Source of the DNA: JANNNF01 sp963772935
Lineage (GTDB): Bacteria > Pseudomonadota > Alphaproteobacteria > Rhodobacterales > Rhodobacteraceae
Direction of reading: 5' to 3'
DNA: 64,000 nucleotides
Assembly (NCBI GenBank): GCA_963772935.1
Contig: CAVYZK010000009.1
Coordinates: 1,497,946 to 1,561,945, forward strand
The notes beneath the pieces were generated by a model. The model was not told the DNA's origin and ran no database searches. It saw nothing but the letters and a program-made list of their open reading frames with translations. The translations under genes and the position numbers were made by a program. Shown here one piece after another: positions 9,243 to 18,263 of this stretch (position 1 is the stretch's first letter; each line of letters begins with the position of its first letter).

Positions 9243-11024
9243 CAGGCCTCCTTCGGCACCACCCGGATGTTCAATTCGCGCAACTGCTTGGCCAGCGGCT
9301 CGTTCGGCGCGCCCATCAGCAGGTCTTCGGCGCGCTGGTTCATCGGGAACATGATCACCTCGCGGATGTTGGCCTCATCGGCCAGCAACATCACGATCCG
9401 GTCAATTCCCGCCGCACAACCGCCGTGGGGCGGCGCGCCATATTTGAACGCCTTGACCATGCCGCCAAACCGCTTTTCGACCTCACTGTTGGGATAGCCC
9501 GCCAGCTCAAACGCCTTGAACATGATCTCAGGCTTATGGTTGCGGATACCGCCCGAGATCAGTTCATAACCGTTGCAGGCCAGATCATACTGATAGGCAT
9601 AAACCTGCAAAGGATCGCCATTCAACGCCTCCATCCCGCCCTGCGGCATGGAAAACGGGTTGTGGCTGAAGTCGATCTTGCCGTCGTCGGTCTTCTCATA
9701 CATCGGGAAATCGACGATCCAGGCGAATTTGAAGCAGTTCTGCTCGGTCAGCCCCAACTCCCGCCCGATCTCATTGCGCGCACGGCCGGCAACCGCCTCA
9801 AAAGCCTCAGGCTTGCCACCAAGGAAGAAGGCGGCATCGCCGACGCCTAGGCCGAGTTGCACCCGAATGGCCTCTGTCCGCTCGGGCCCGATGTTCTTGG
9901 CAAGCGGGCCCGCGGCTTCCATGCCCGATCCATCTTCCGCATTGCGCCACAGGATATACCCCATCCCCGGCAGGCCTTCCTTCTGGGCAAAGGCATTCAT
10001 CCGGTCGCAGAATTTGCGGCTGCCCCCGGTCGGTGCCGGAATGGCCCGCACCTCATTGCCCGTCAATCTCCAGCAGTTTCGCGAAAATCGCAAAGCCAGA
10101 CCCGGCGAAATGCTCCGACACATCCTGCATCCTGATCGGGTTGCGCAGATCGGGCTTGTCGCTGCCATACCATTTCAGACTGTCGCGATAGGCAATCAAC
10201 GGCCAATCAGAATAGGTCTTCTTGCCCGGCGCAAACTCCTCGAAAATCCCCTGCACCACGGGCTGCACGGCGGCAAACACATCTTCCTGCTCGACAAAAC
10301 TCATCTCGATATCAAGCTGGTAGAAGTCGGTGGGGCTGCGGTCCGCCCTCGGGTCTTCATCGCGGAAACAGGGCGCGATCTGGAAATAGCGGTCAAATCC
10401 CGCCACCATGATCAACTGCTTGAACTGCTGCGGGGCCTGCGGCAGGGCATAGAACTTGCCCGGATGCAGACGCGAGGGCACCAGAAAATCGCGCGCGCCT
10501 TCTGGCGACGAGGCAGTGATGATCGGCGTCTGAAACTCGTTGAACCCCTGATCCCACATCCGGTTGCGGATCGACCGCACCACGTTGCTGCGCAGCATCA
10601 TGTTGCGGTGCAGTTTCTCACGCCGCAGGTCGAGGAAGCGGTAGGTCAGCCGAGTTTCCTCTGGGTATTCCAGATCGCCGAAAACCGGCATCGGCAAATC
10701 CGCGGCCTCGCCCAGCACGGTGATACCGGTTGCGTAAATCTCGATCTCGCCGGTCGGAAGTTTTGGGTTCACCAAAGACGCATCCCGCGCCTTCACCCGA
10801 CCCTCGATCTGCACCACCCATTCCGCCCGCACGGACGCCAAGCCCGCAAAGGCCGCGCTATCACTGTCAGCAATCACCTGAGAAATGCCATAATGGTCGC
10901 GCAGGTCCAGAAACATCACCCCGCCATGGTCACGCACCCGATGCACCCAGCCCGAAAGCCGCACCTCGGCCCCCACATGGGTCTTGTTCAGATCGGCGCA
11001 AGTGTGGCTGCGATAGGCGTGCAT
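9242..11024 (-). CDS. aspS: Aspartyl-tRNA synthetase, one frameshift
   Basis: Class II aminoacyl-tRNA synthetase charging tRNA-Asp (in this group often also tRNA-Asn), about 593 residues after repair. The N-terminal OB-fold (LSGWVHRVRDHGGVMFLDLRD), motif 2 (FRDEDPRADRSPTDFYQLD), the bacterial insertion (GAD-type, residues roughly 280-420) and motif 3 (GAPPHGGCAAGIDRIVML) are all intact. The frame breaks at a CCC run at 10059-10061, between FAKLLEID and NEVRAIPAPT; one surplus base explains it. The gene is essential, so a sequencing error is likely. An AAGGGGAAG site precedes the ATG. Confidence 0.93.
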
Positions 11025-11063
11025 AAGGCTTCCCCTTCGACGGAGGCTAATTCAGTTGCCGCC

Positions 11064-11092
11064 GATACACCCCGCCCCACGCCCCAAGTCAA
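11064..11092 (-). promoter_or_regulatory. Putative sigma70-type promoter for aspS
   Basis: On the minus strand TTGACT (11087-11092) is followed after 17 bases by TGTATC (11064-11069), about 40 bases upstream of the aspS ATG. The spacing is ideal; the -10 match is moderate. Inference from sequence only. Confidence 0.45.
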
Positions 11093-11176
11093 CCCCGCCG
11101 CCTTTATCTTGGCCCAAATATCCCCGCCGGAGGCCGGAGTGTTCAACCAAAAACCCCCTCCCAAGTCCGGCGCACC

Positions 11177-11218
11177 AAATTCCTTCGAAGGAATTTGCCA
11201 TTTTCTTCCAAGAAAATG
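11177..11218. repeat. Double palindrome element downstream of pabC
   Basis: A perfect 20-base palindrome (11177-11196, centred on TTCGAA) is followed two bases later by a second inverted repeat, CATTTTCTT / AAGAAAATG (11199-11218). It lies just after the pabC stop. There is no U-tract, so an intrinsic terminator is uncertain. The same two-palindrome architecture recurs at 47572-47615 after gcvH. Confidence 0.7.
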
Positions 11219-11220
11219 CG

Positions 11221-11793
11221 TCACCCAACCCAAACCGCCGCGCATAACCCCCGCAGGGCATTCCCGACCCAAAGCCGGACGCCGGGCAAATCCCCCACCA
11301 GCAACACCTCCTCCGGGCACCCGAGTTCCGCCCTTAACACCCCCGGCAGCAACCCAGAACTCAGCGGTGGCGTCCGCATCCCCTGCCCCCGGTCGAAAAA
11401 CAGCGTGGTGATGGTCCCGTCACAAACTTCGCCGCGTTCGTTCTGAAACACCACCTCATCCAGCCCCCCAGCCAACCCCGCCCGCGCATCGTCATAGACC
11501 GCCCGCCGCGTTGATTTCACCCGCAGCCATGGGTCGTCTGATCGCAACAGACTTGCGGCCAAACCCACCCGCCATAGCGGCTTGGGGTCTGGCAACGCGG
11601 CCACCTCCACCGCATAATCCCGCGCCGCCCCAAGCGTCAGCCGCACCCTTGCTGGCCCCTCGGGCGCAGGCATCGCAGGCCATACTGGCACGCCCCAATC
11701 CAAAGCCGCAGCCCCCGCCGCCAACCGCGCCTTGTGCAAATCCAGCCGGGGATAGGCCCGCCCATCCCACAACAGCGTTTCGATCAGCCTCAC
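11221..11793 (-). CDS. pabC: Aminotransferase class IV, probable 4-amino-4-deoxychorismate lyase
   Basis: A 190-residue PLP fold-type IV enzyme; with PabB it would make p-aminobenzoate for folate by eliminating pyruvate from aminodeoxychorismate. It begins RLIETLLWDG, contains the WLRVKSTRRAVYDDA block with the PLP lysine (KSTRR), and ends with EVVFQNERGEVCDGTITTLFF, LPGVLRAELG. It is shorter than typical PabC (about 270 residues) and lacks some of the N-terminal domain. The GTG start overlaps the pabB stop (GTGTGA), which fixes it. The upstream ATG frame runs through pabB antiparallel content and is not used. Confidence 0.85.
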   Translation of the reverse strand: MRLIETLLWDGRAYPRLDLHKARLAAGAAALDWGVPVWPAMPAPEGPARVRLTLGAARDYAVEVAALPDPKPLWRVGLAASLLRSDDPWLRVKSTRRAVYDDARAGLAGGLDEVVFQNERGEVCDGTITTLFFDRGQGMRTPPLSSGLLPGVLRAELGCPEEVLLVGDLPGVRLWVGNALRGLCAAVWVG

Positions 11794-12926
11794 ACCTTGA
11801 CGGCCGCCTTCACGAAGCGTGCTTTCCACAACGCCTCCTCCCATTCGCCCTGCGCTGTGGACCCATGCACCACGCCGCCGCCCACATTCATCACAATGTC
11901 CTGCCCGGAAACCGACAGCGTGCGGATCGCGACCGAAAAATCGGCCTCGCCGTCCGGCGACATCCAGCCAATCGCGCCGCAATAGACGCCGCGGGCAAAC
12001 GGCTCCACCTCGCGGATGATCTGCATTGCCCGGATTTTCGGTGCCCCCGTGACCGACCCGCAGGGGAACAGCGCCGCCATCAAACCGGGTAACGTTGCGG
12101 CCCCGTCCAGTTCCGCCTCAATGGTCGAGGTCATCTGATGCACCGTCGCATAGCGTTCCATCGCGAACAACGCGGGCACCTTGACCGACCCCACCTTTGC
12201 AAGCCGGGAGATATCATTGCGCAGCAAATCCACGATCATCAGGTTTTCCGCCCTATCCTTGACCGACACCTGCAACGCCGCCGCAATCGCCGCGTCGCGC
12301 GCGGGGTCAGGGTCACGAGGCGCGGTGCCTTTCATGGGGCGGGCGACGATCTTGCCCCCGGCCTCCAGCCGGAAGAACAACTCCGGGCTGCGCGACACGA
12401 TCACCGGCCCCACCCCCAGATCGACGTAGGCCCCGTGCCCGACAGCCCCCGTCCGCCGGAAAGCACCGTACAACCCCAAGGCCGTGCCCGACACCAGCCG
12501 CGCGGTCATCGGGAAGGTCAGGTTGACCTGATAGCAATCCCCCGCCGCGATATAGCCCAGCACCCGCGCCATCGCGGCGTCATAGGCATCGCGCGTCACC
12601 ACAGGCTCGGGGGCCGTCATCGTGGTGCCCTGCCCCTCCGCCGCCGCCCGGTCCAGCAGCGGACCGGCAGGCTGCGGCGCAGAGTAAACCCCGAATGCGA
12701 CCAAAGGCCCTGGCCTGCGCCGGGGTATTTCCCGGCGCAACCGAGGCTCCAACACATAGCCCGCTTCATAAGCGACATAACCCGCGATCCAGTAGCCGCG
12801 CTGCCGCCAGCCTTCGGCCCGCGCAAAAGCGCGCAAAACCTCGCCGGGGCGCTGCGCGACAATCACCGCCACCGCCCCGTCAAACAGCGCAGGCACGCCT
12901 TGCGGCCCATGTTCGCACAAGATCAT
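11790..12926 (-). CDS. pabB: Aminodeoxychorismate synthase component I
   Basis: A 378-residue chorismate-binding enzyme that aminates chorismate for p-aminobenzoate and folate synthesis. Chorismate-enzyme signatures are complete: GDCYQVNLTF, SRSPELFFRLE, ARPMKGTAPR, VKDRAENLMIVDLLRNDI, VHQMTSTIEA, LFPCGSVTGAPKIRAM and GVYCGAIGW. The PIKGT-type lysine is here MKGT. The start chosen (MILCEHGPQG) begins the conserved region; an ATG 13 codons upstream is possible. pabC overlaps its stop codon, so the two form a tight operon. The amidotransferase subunit pabA is not in the window. Confidence 0.93.
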   Translation of the reverse strand: MILCEHGPQGVPALFDGAVAVIVAQRPGEVLRAFARAEGWRQRGYWIAGYVAYEAGYVLEPRLRREIPRRRPGPLVAFGVYSAPQPAGPLLDRAAAEGQGTTMTAPEPVVTRDAYDAAMARVLGYIAAGDCYQVNLTFPMTARLVSGTALGLYGAFRRTGAVGHGAYVDLGVGPVIVSRSPELFFRLEAGGKIVARPMKGTAPRDPDPARDAAIAAALQVSVKDRAENLMIVDLLRNDISRLAKVGSVKVPALFAMERYATVHQMTSTIEAELDGAATLPGLMAALFPCGSVTGAPKIRAMQIIREVEPFARGVYCGAIGWMSPDGEADFSVAIRTLSVSGQDIVMNVGGGVVHGSTAQGEWEEALWKARFVKAAVKV

Positions 12927-13089
12927 GCGCAAGGCCCCCCTGTTGCTGCCCCATCCCTTGCCCACCTAATGCCATCTGCGCGCCCATGCCACGCAAATTC
13001 CGCCCGTCCCTTGCGCGTTTTGCGACGCAGGCAGGCAAGCATGACAGCGGCCTCGATCTAAATTTGGGCCAACGCACATCAGGCTTGCA

Positions 13090-13116
13090 CCATATCTGGA
13101 TTGTGCTTTGATATGG
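13090..13116. promoter_or_regulatory. Inverted repeat upstream of permease gene
   Basis: CCATATC (13090-13096) and GATATGG (13110-13116) form a perfect 7-base inverted repeat with a 13-base spacer, about 70 bases before the permease ATG. A TTGCAC hexamer overlaps its left side. The layout suits an operator for a transcription factor or part of the promoter. No regulator gene is adjacent, so this is tentative. Confidence 0.35.
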
Positions 13117-13183
13117 CTACGGACCGCCAGCCCAGCGATGAGGCAAGAAACGAGCGGCCAAGGTCAACAGAAACGAGGGAAAC

Positions 13184-14740
13184 ATGACAACCGGCTACAG
13201 TGACAAGGACAAGAGTGAGGACACAAAAGTCCTGCACGGCATGGGCTACGCCCAGGAACTGTCCCGCTCGATGAGCAAATTTTCGAACTTTGCCATCTCA
13301 TTTTCGATCATCTGCATCCTGTCAGGCGGCATCAACTCTTTTGCTCAGGCCATATCGTCGGTCGGCGGCGCGGGGGCTGGCATCGGCTGGATCGTGGGCT
13401 GTATCATTTCGGGCATGTTCGCCCTTGCGATGGCGCAAATTGCATCGGCCTTCCCCACGGCGGGGGGCCTTTATCACTGGGCGTCCATTCTGGGTAACCG
13501 CTTCCTTGGCTGGCTGACGGCATGGCTGAACCTTTTGGGCCTCATCACCGTTCTGGGTGCCATCAACATTGGCACCGCGTTCTTCTTTGCGGGTACCTTT
13601 GGCGCGGGCTTCGGCTTTACCGGTACCGCCGGACAAGTGGTGGGCTTTGTGGCCGTGATCACCATCGTGCAGGCGCTGTTCAACCACCTTGGCATCAAGG
13701 TAACTACGATGCTGACCGACATTTCGGGCTACATCATCCTTGCCGCCACCGCGATGCTGGTGCTGGCCTGTCTCTACTTTGCGCCTGCGATTGATATCTC
13801 GCGGCTCTGGACCTTTACCAACTACTCCGGTCCTGCCGGGGGCGGGGTGTTCCCGGAATCAACCTCGATGGGCTACTTGTTCCTGCTGTGCCTGTTGCTG
13901 CCGGTCTACACGATCACCGGATATGATGCCTCGGCCCATACATCCGAGGAAACGCTGAAGGCCGCCACCTCAGTGCCCCGGTCCATCGTACAGGCGGTGA
14001 TCTGGTCGTCGCTGATCGGCTGGGTGATGATCTGCGCGATTACCCTCGCCATCCCCGACATGGCGGTTGCCGCAAGTCAGGGCTGGAGCATGTTCTTCCT
14101 GACTATGGACGCCGTGCTGCCTGCCACGTTGAAAAACATCATCTACATCCTGATCCTGATCACTCAACTGCTGTGTGGTCTGGCCACCGTCACCTCGGCC
14201 TCGCGCATGTTGTTCGCGTTCTCGCGCGATGACGGCATGCCGTTCGGGTCCAAAACCCTCGCAAGCGTGTCGCCCAAGTATCGCACGCCTGTTGCTGCCA
14301 TCTGGACCAGCGCCATCCTCTGCATCCTCTATGTGTTTGCCGCCCAGTTCGTGGTGATCGCAGGGACGAACCTTTATACCATCGTGGTGAACTCCACCCT
14401 GGTGTTCCTGTTCCTGTCCTTCACCGTACCGCTGATGTGCGGGATGGTGGCGTTCGGCACCGCAAAATGGCCGACCCCCGGCCCTTGGGCCATGTCGGCG
14501 GGCCTCTATAAGCTGGTGTCCTTCCTGTCGCTGATCGGGATGGCGATCATCTTCTACATCGCGGTGCAGCCGCCGAATGACTATGTGCTGTATATCGTGC
14601 TGGGCTTTATCGCTCTTGCGATCCTGCTGTGGTTCGGCGTTGAGAGCCGCCGCTTCCGTGGCCCACCCATCGGGGCCGAGGTACAAAAGCGTGCGGCAAT
14701 CATCGCCGCTGCCGAACGGGCCGTGGGCGAAACCCGCTAA
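13184..14740 (+). CDS. APC-family amino-acid permease (ACT subfamily)
   Basis: A 518-residue secondary transporter with about twelve transmembrane helices. The N-terminal block MGYAQELSRSMSKFSNFAISFS and the following GGINSF, with AMAQIASAFPTAGGLYHWAS after helix 2, mark the amino acid-choline transporter (ACT, GABA permease/Bat1-like) subfamily of APC carriers. The GYDASAHTSEET motif after helix 6 is also typical. The substrate is probably an amino acid, GABA or choline-like compound and cannot be fixed. A GAGG ribosome site precedes the ATG, and a strong terminator follows. Confidence 0.88.
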   Translation: MTTGYSDKDKSEDTKVLHGMGYAQELSRSMSKFSNFAISFSIICILSGGINSFAQAISSVGGAGAGIGWIVGCIISGMFALAMAQIASAFPTAGGLYHWASILGNRFLGWLTAWLNLLGLITVLGAINIGTAFFFAGTFGAGFGFTGTAGQVVGFVAVITIVQALFNHLGIKVTTMLTDISGYIILAATAMLVLACLYFAPAIDISRLWTFTNYSGPAGGGVFPESTSMGYLFLLCLLLPVYTITGYDASAHTSEETLKAATSVPRSIVQAVIWSSLIGWVMICAITLAIPDMAVAASQGWSMFFLTMDAVLPATLKNIIYILILITQLLCGLATVTSASRMLFAFSRDDGMPFGSKTLASVSPKYRTPVAAIWTSAILCILYVFAAQFVVIAGTNLYTIVVNSTLVFLFLSFTVPLMCGMVAFGTAKWPTPGPWAMSAGLYKLVSFLSLIGMAIIFYIAVQPPNDYVLYIVLGFIALAILLWFGVESRRFRGPPIGAEVQKRAAIIAAAERAVGETR

Positions 14741-14760
14741 GCGCAGCAACCTGATCAAGG

Positions 14761-14791
14761 AAAGGCCGGGGCTTTGCGCCCCGGCCTTTTT
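14761..14791 (+). terminator. Rho-independent terminator after permease
   Basis: A perfect 12-bp stem (AAAGGCCGGGGC / GCCCCGGCCTTT) with a five-base loop, running into TTTTT at 14787-14791. It lies 20 bases after the permease stop and separates it from carB. Confidence 0.92.
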
Positions 14792-14868
14792 CATGGCCGG
14801 AATCCCCTTGCACCCAAGCGACCCATGGCTATAACCCGCGAAGTTTTGCGCGACATATGGGGGCTGAC

Positions 14869-17800
14869 ATGCCGAAGCGGACCGATATCAAGTCTATCAT
14901 GATCATTGGTGCAGGCCCCATCGTCATCGGGCAGGCCTGCGAGTTTGACTACTCGGGTGCCCAAGCCTGCAAGGCGTTGCGCGAAGAAGGCTACCGGGTG
15001 GTGCTGGTAAACTCCAACCCCGCGACGATCATGACCGATCCGGGGCTGGCGGATGCGACCTATATCGAACCGATCACCCCCGAAGTTGTCGCGAAGATCA
15101 TCGAAAAAGAGCGCCCCGACGCGCTGCTGCCCACTATGGGCGGCCAGACCGGGCTGAACACCGCACTTGCGCTTGCCGATGCCGGAGTGTTGGAAAAGTT
15201 CAACGTTGAACTGATCGGAGCCAATCAGCACGCGATCGAAATGGCAGAAGATCGCAAACTGTTCCGCGAAGCGATGGACCGCATAGGGCTGGAAAACCCC
15301 AAGGCCACCATCGTCGCCGCCCCCAAGATGGCGAACGGCAAGTACGACATCGCCGCTGGCGTGGCCGAAGCTTTGGCTGCCATCGAATACGTCGGCCTTC
15401 CCGCCATCATCCGCCCCGCCTTTACCCTTGGCGGCACGGGGGGCGGTGTGGCCTATAACCGCGACGACTATGTGGCGATTGTCCGGTCCGGGCTGGAAGC
15501 ATCGCCCGTGGCCCAAGTGCTGGTGGACGAGTCGCTGCTCGGCTGGAAAGAGTTCGAGATGGAGGTGGTGCGCGACCGCAAGGACAACGCCATCATCGTC
15601 TGCGCCATTGAGAACGTCGATCCGATGGGCGTGCATACCGGCGACAGCATCACCGTGGCTCCGGCCCTGACGCTGACGGATAAAGAATACCAGATCATGC
15701 GCAACGGCAGCATTGCCGTGCTGCGCGAAATTGGCGTGGAAACCGGCGGGTCCAACGTGCAATGGGCGATCAACCCGGCGGATGGCCGCATGGTGGTGAT
15801 CGAGATGAACCCGCGCGTGTCGCGCTCCTCGGCCCTAGCGTCCAAGGCCACCGGCTTTCCCATCGCCAAGATCGCCGCCAAACTGGCGGTCGGCTATACG
15901 CTGGACGAGCTGGACAACGACATCACTAAGGTCACCCCGGCGTCGTTTGAGCCTTCCATCGACTATGTCGTCACCAAAATCCCCCGTTTTGCGTTTGAAA
16001 AATTCCCCGGATCGGAACCCTTCCTCACCACTGCGATGAAGTCGGTCGGCGAGGTGATGGCGATTGGCCGCACCATCCACGAATCCCTGCAAAAGGCGCT
16101 CGCCAGCCTGGAAACCGGCCTCACCGGCTTCGACGAAATCGCCATACCGGGTGCGCCGGACAAAGCCGCCATCTTCAAGGCGCTGTCCCTGCAAACCCCC
16201 GACCGTATTCGCGTCATCGCCCAAGCCATGCGGTTTGGCCTGACGGACGAGGAAATAAACCAAATCACCGCGTTCGACCCGTGGTTCCTGTCGCGCATCC
16301 GCGAGATCATCGACATGGAGGCAGAAATTCGCCGTGACGGCCTGCCCGTCACCGCCCCCGGCCTGCGCCGCCTGAAAATGTACGGCTTCACCGACGCGCG
16401 CCTTGCCATCCTGACGGGTCGCGATGAGGCGCAAATCCGCCGCGCCCGCCGCAACCTTGGCGTCGTCGCCGTCTTCAAACGCATCGACACCTGCGCCGCC
16501 GAGTTCGAGGCCCAGACCCCCTACATGTATTCCACCTACGAGGCCCCCGCGATGGGCGACGTGGAATGTGAGGCGCGGCCCAGCAATGCGAAAAAGGTCG
16601 TGATCCTCGGCGGCGGTCCCAACCGCATTGGGCAGGGGATCGAGTTCGACTATTGCTGCGTCCATGCCTGCTACGCGCTGACTGCGGCGGGCTATGAAAC
16701 CATCATGGTCAACTGCAACCCGGAAACGGTTTCGACCGATTACGACACCTCGGATCGTCTCTATTTCGAACCTCTGACGTTGGAATCCGTACTGGAAATC
16801 CTGCGCGTTGAACAAGACAACGGCACCTTGCACGGCGTAATCGTGCAACTCGGCGGCCAGACTCCGCTGAAACTGGCACAGGCCTTGGCAAACGAAGGCA
16901 TCCCGATCCTCGGCACCACCCCCGATGCCATCGACTTGGCGGAGGACCGCGAGAGGTTCCAGCAACTGCTGCACAAGCTTGGCCTGAAGCAGCCGCACAA
17001 CGGCACAGCCCGGTCCCGCGATGAGGCGTTCAAGGTGGCCGCAGACGTTGGCTACCCCCTCGTGATCCGCCCCTCCTTCGTTCTGGGTGGCCGCGCGATG
17101 GAGATCATCCGCGACGATGCCCAGTTGGAACGCTACATCCGCACCGCCGTGCAAGTGTCAGACGGCAGCCCGGTTCTGCTCGACAGCTACCTGTCCGGCG
17201 CGATCGAGGTCGATGTCGATGCCCTGTCCGATGGCAAAGCCGTCCACGTCTGCGGCATCATGGAACATATCGAAGAAGCCGGGGTCCATTCCGGCGATTC
17301 TGCCTGCTGCCTGCCGCCGCATTCCCTTTCCGCAGCCACCATTGCGGAATTGAAAGAACAAACCGTCAAGATGGCCTTGGCGCTGAACGTCGTTGGCCTG
17401 ATGAATGTGCAATTCGCTATCAAGGGCGACGACATCTACGTCCTCGAAGTGAACCCCCGCGCCAGCCGCACCGTGCCTTTCGTCGCCAAGGCCACCGACT
17501 CTGCCATCGCCTCTATCGCAGCCCGTCTGATGGCCGGTGAGCCGCTGTCGAATTTCCCGCTGCGCGCGCCCTATGCGCAGGATGTTGGCCCAGACACCCC
17601 CCTGCCGCTGGCCGACCCCAACACCCTTGCCGATCCGATAACCCCTTGGTTTTCTGTCAAAGAGGCCGTCCTGCCCTTCGCCCGCTTCCCCGGCGTGGAC
17701 CCGGTTCTGGGGCCAGAAATGCGGTCAACCGGCGAGGTTATGGGCTGGGACCGTACCTTTGCGCTCGCTTTCCTCAAGGCGCAAATGGGGGCTGGCACCA

Positions 17801-18198
17801 TCCTGCCGACGACGGGCCGCGCCTTCCTGTCGATCAAGGACATGGACAAGACCGCCGCCTTCGCAGACGCCGCTCGCGATCTTGTGTCGATGGGGTTCGA
17901 GATTGTCGCCACCAAAGGCACCGCCCTGTGGCTGACGGGCGTGGGCGTGCCCAGCACGCCAGTGGCCAAAGTCTACGAAGGCCGCCCGAACATCGTGGAC
18001 CGTCTGAAAAACGAAGAAATCGCACTGGTGATGAACACGACAGAGGGCACCCAAGCCGTGTCTGACAGCCGCGATATCCGCCGCGTCGCCCTGATGGACA
18101 AGATCCCGTATTTCACCACGGCTGCCGCGAGCATTGCTGTGGTGGCCGCGATGAAAGCACGCGGTGAGGGGTATGGCGTGCGGACGTTGCAGGGGTAA
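14869..18198 (+). CDS. carB: Carbamoyl-phosphate synthase large subunit
   Basis: A 1109-residue protein that makes carbamoyl phosphate from bicarbonate, ATP and glutamine-derived ammonia for arginine and pyrimidine synthesis, with CarA (not in the window). It shows the internal duplication of the family: synthetase halves starting at IMIIGAGPIVIGQACEFDY and at VVILGGGPNRIGQGIEFDY (about residue 580), each with an ATP-grasp domain (RPAFTLGGTGGG and RPSFVLGGRAM). An MGS-like allosteric domain lies at the C-terminus. MPKRTDIKSIM is the usual start; an in-frame ATG four codons earlier is less likely. A terminator follows. Confidence 0.97.
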   Translation: MPKRTDIKSIMIIGAGPIVIGQACEFDYSGAQACKALREEGYRVVLVNSNPATIMTDPGLADATYIEPITPEVVAKIIEKERPDALLPTMGGQTGLNTALALADAGVLEKFNVELIGANQHAIEMAEDRKLFREAMDRIGLENPKATIVAAPKMANGKYDIAAGVAEALAAIEYVGLPAIIRPAFTLGGTGGGVAYNRDDYVAIVRSGLEASPVAQVLVDESLLGWKEFEMEVVRDRKDNAIIVCAIENVDPMGVHTGDSITVAPALTLTDKEYQIMRNGSIAVLREIGVETGGSNVQWAINPADGRMVVIEMNPRVSRSSALASKATGFPIAKIAAKLAVGYTLDELDNDITKVTPASFEPSIDYVVTKIPRFAFEKFPGSEPFLTTAMKSVGEVMAIGRTIHESLQKALASLETGLTGFDEIAIPGAPDKAAIFKALSLQTPDRIRVIAQAMRFGLTDEEINQITAFDPWFLSRIREIIDMEAEIRRDGLPVTAPGLRRLKMYGFTDARLAILTGRDEAQIRRARRNLGVVAVFKRIDTCAAEFEAQTPYMYSTYEAPAMGDVECEARPSNAKKVVILGGGPNRIGQGIEFDYCCVHACYALTAAGYETIMVNCNPETVSTDYDTSDRLYFEPLTLESVLEILRVEQDNGTLHGVIVQLGGQTPLKLAQALANEGIPILGTTPDAIDLAEDRERFQQLLHKLGLKQPHNGTARSRDEAFKVAADVGYPLVIRPSFVLGGRAMEIIRDDAQLERYIRTAVQVSDGSPVLLDSYLSGAIEVDVDALSDGKAVHVCGIMEHIEEAGVHSGDSACCLPPHSLSAATIAELKEQTVKMALALNVVGLMNVQFAIKGDDIYVLEVNPRASRTVPFVAKATDSAIASIAARLMAGEPLSNFPLRAPYAQDVGPDTPLPLADPNTLADPITPWFSVKEAVLPFARFPGVDPVLGPEMRSTGEVMGWDRTFALAFLKAQMGAGTILPTTGRAFLSIKDMDKTAAFADAARDLVSMGFEIVATKGTALWLTGVGVPSTPVAKVYEGRPNIVDRLKNEEIALVMNTTEGTQAVSDSRDIRRVALMDKIPYFTTAAASIAVVAAMKARGEGYGVRTLQG

Positions 18199-18230
18199 CG
18201 GCGCAGGCAACAGCCTGATCTGATTGGACA

Positions 18231-18256
18231 AAGGGGCCGGTGATCCGGCCCCTTTT
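18231..18256. terminator. Bidirectional intrinsic terminator between carB and metK
   Basis: A perfect 10-bp stem AAGGGGCCGG / CCGGCCCCTT with loop TGAT, followed by TTTT on the plus strand and preceded by A-rich sequence on the other. It sits between the convergent carB and metK genes and could serve both. Confidence 0.88.
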
Positions 18257-18263
18257 CCTATTC

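Noticed and set aside
9648..11411. 587-codon open frame antisense to aspS and pabC
   Set aside because: It spans two genes and an intergenic palindrome on the other strand and shows no protein-like pattern; a GC-skew shadow.
15835..17154. 439-codon open frame antisense to carB
   Set aside because: It is the mirror of a highly conserved coding region with strong GC3 bias; composition is His/Arg/Gly-rich and no domain is seen.
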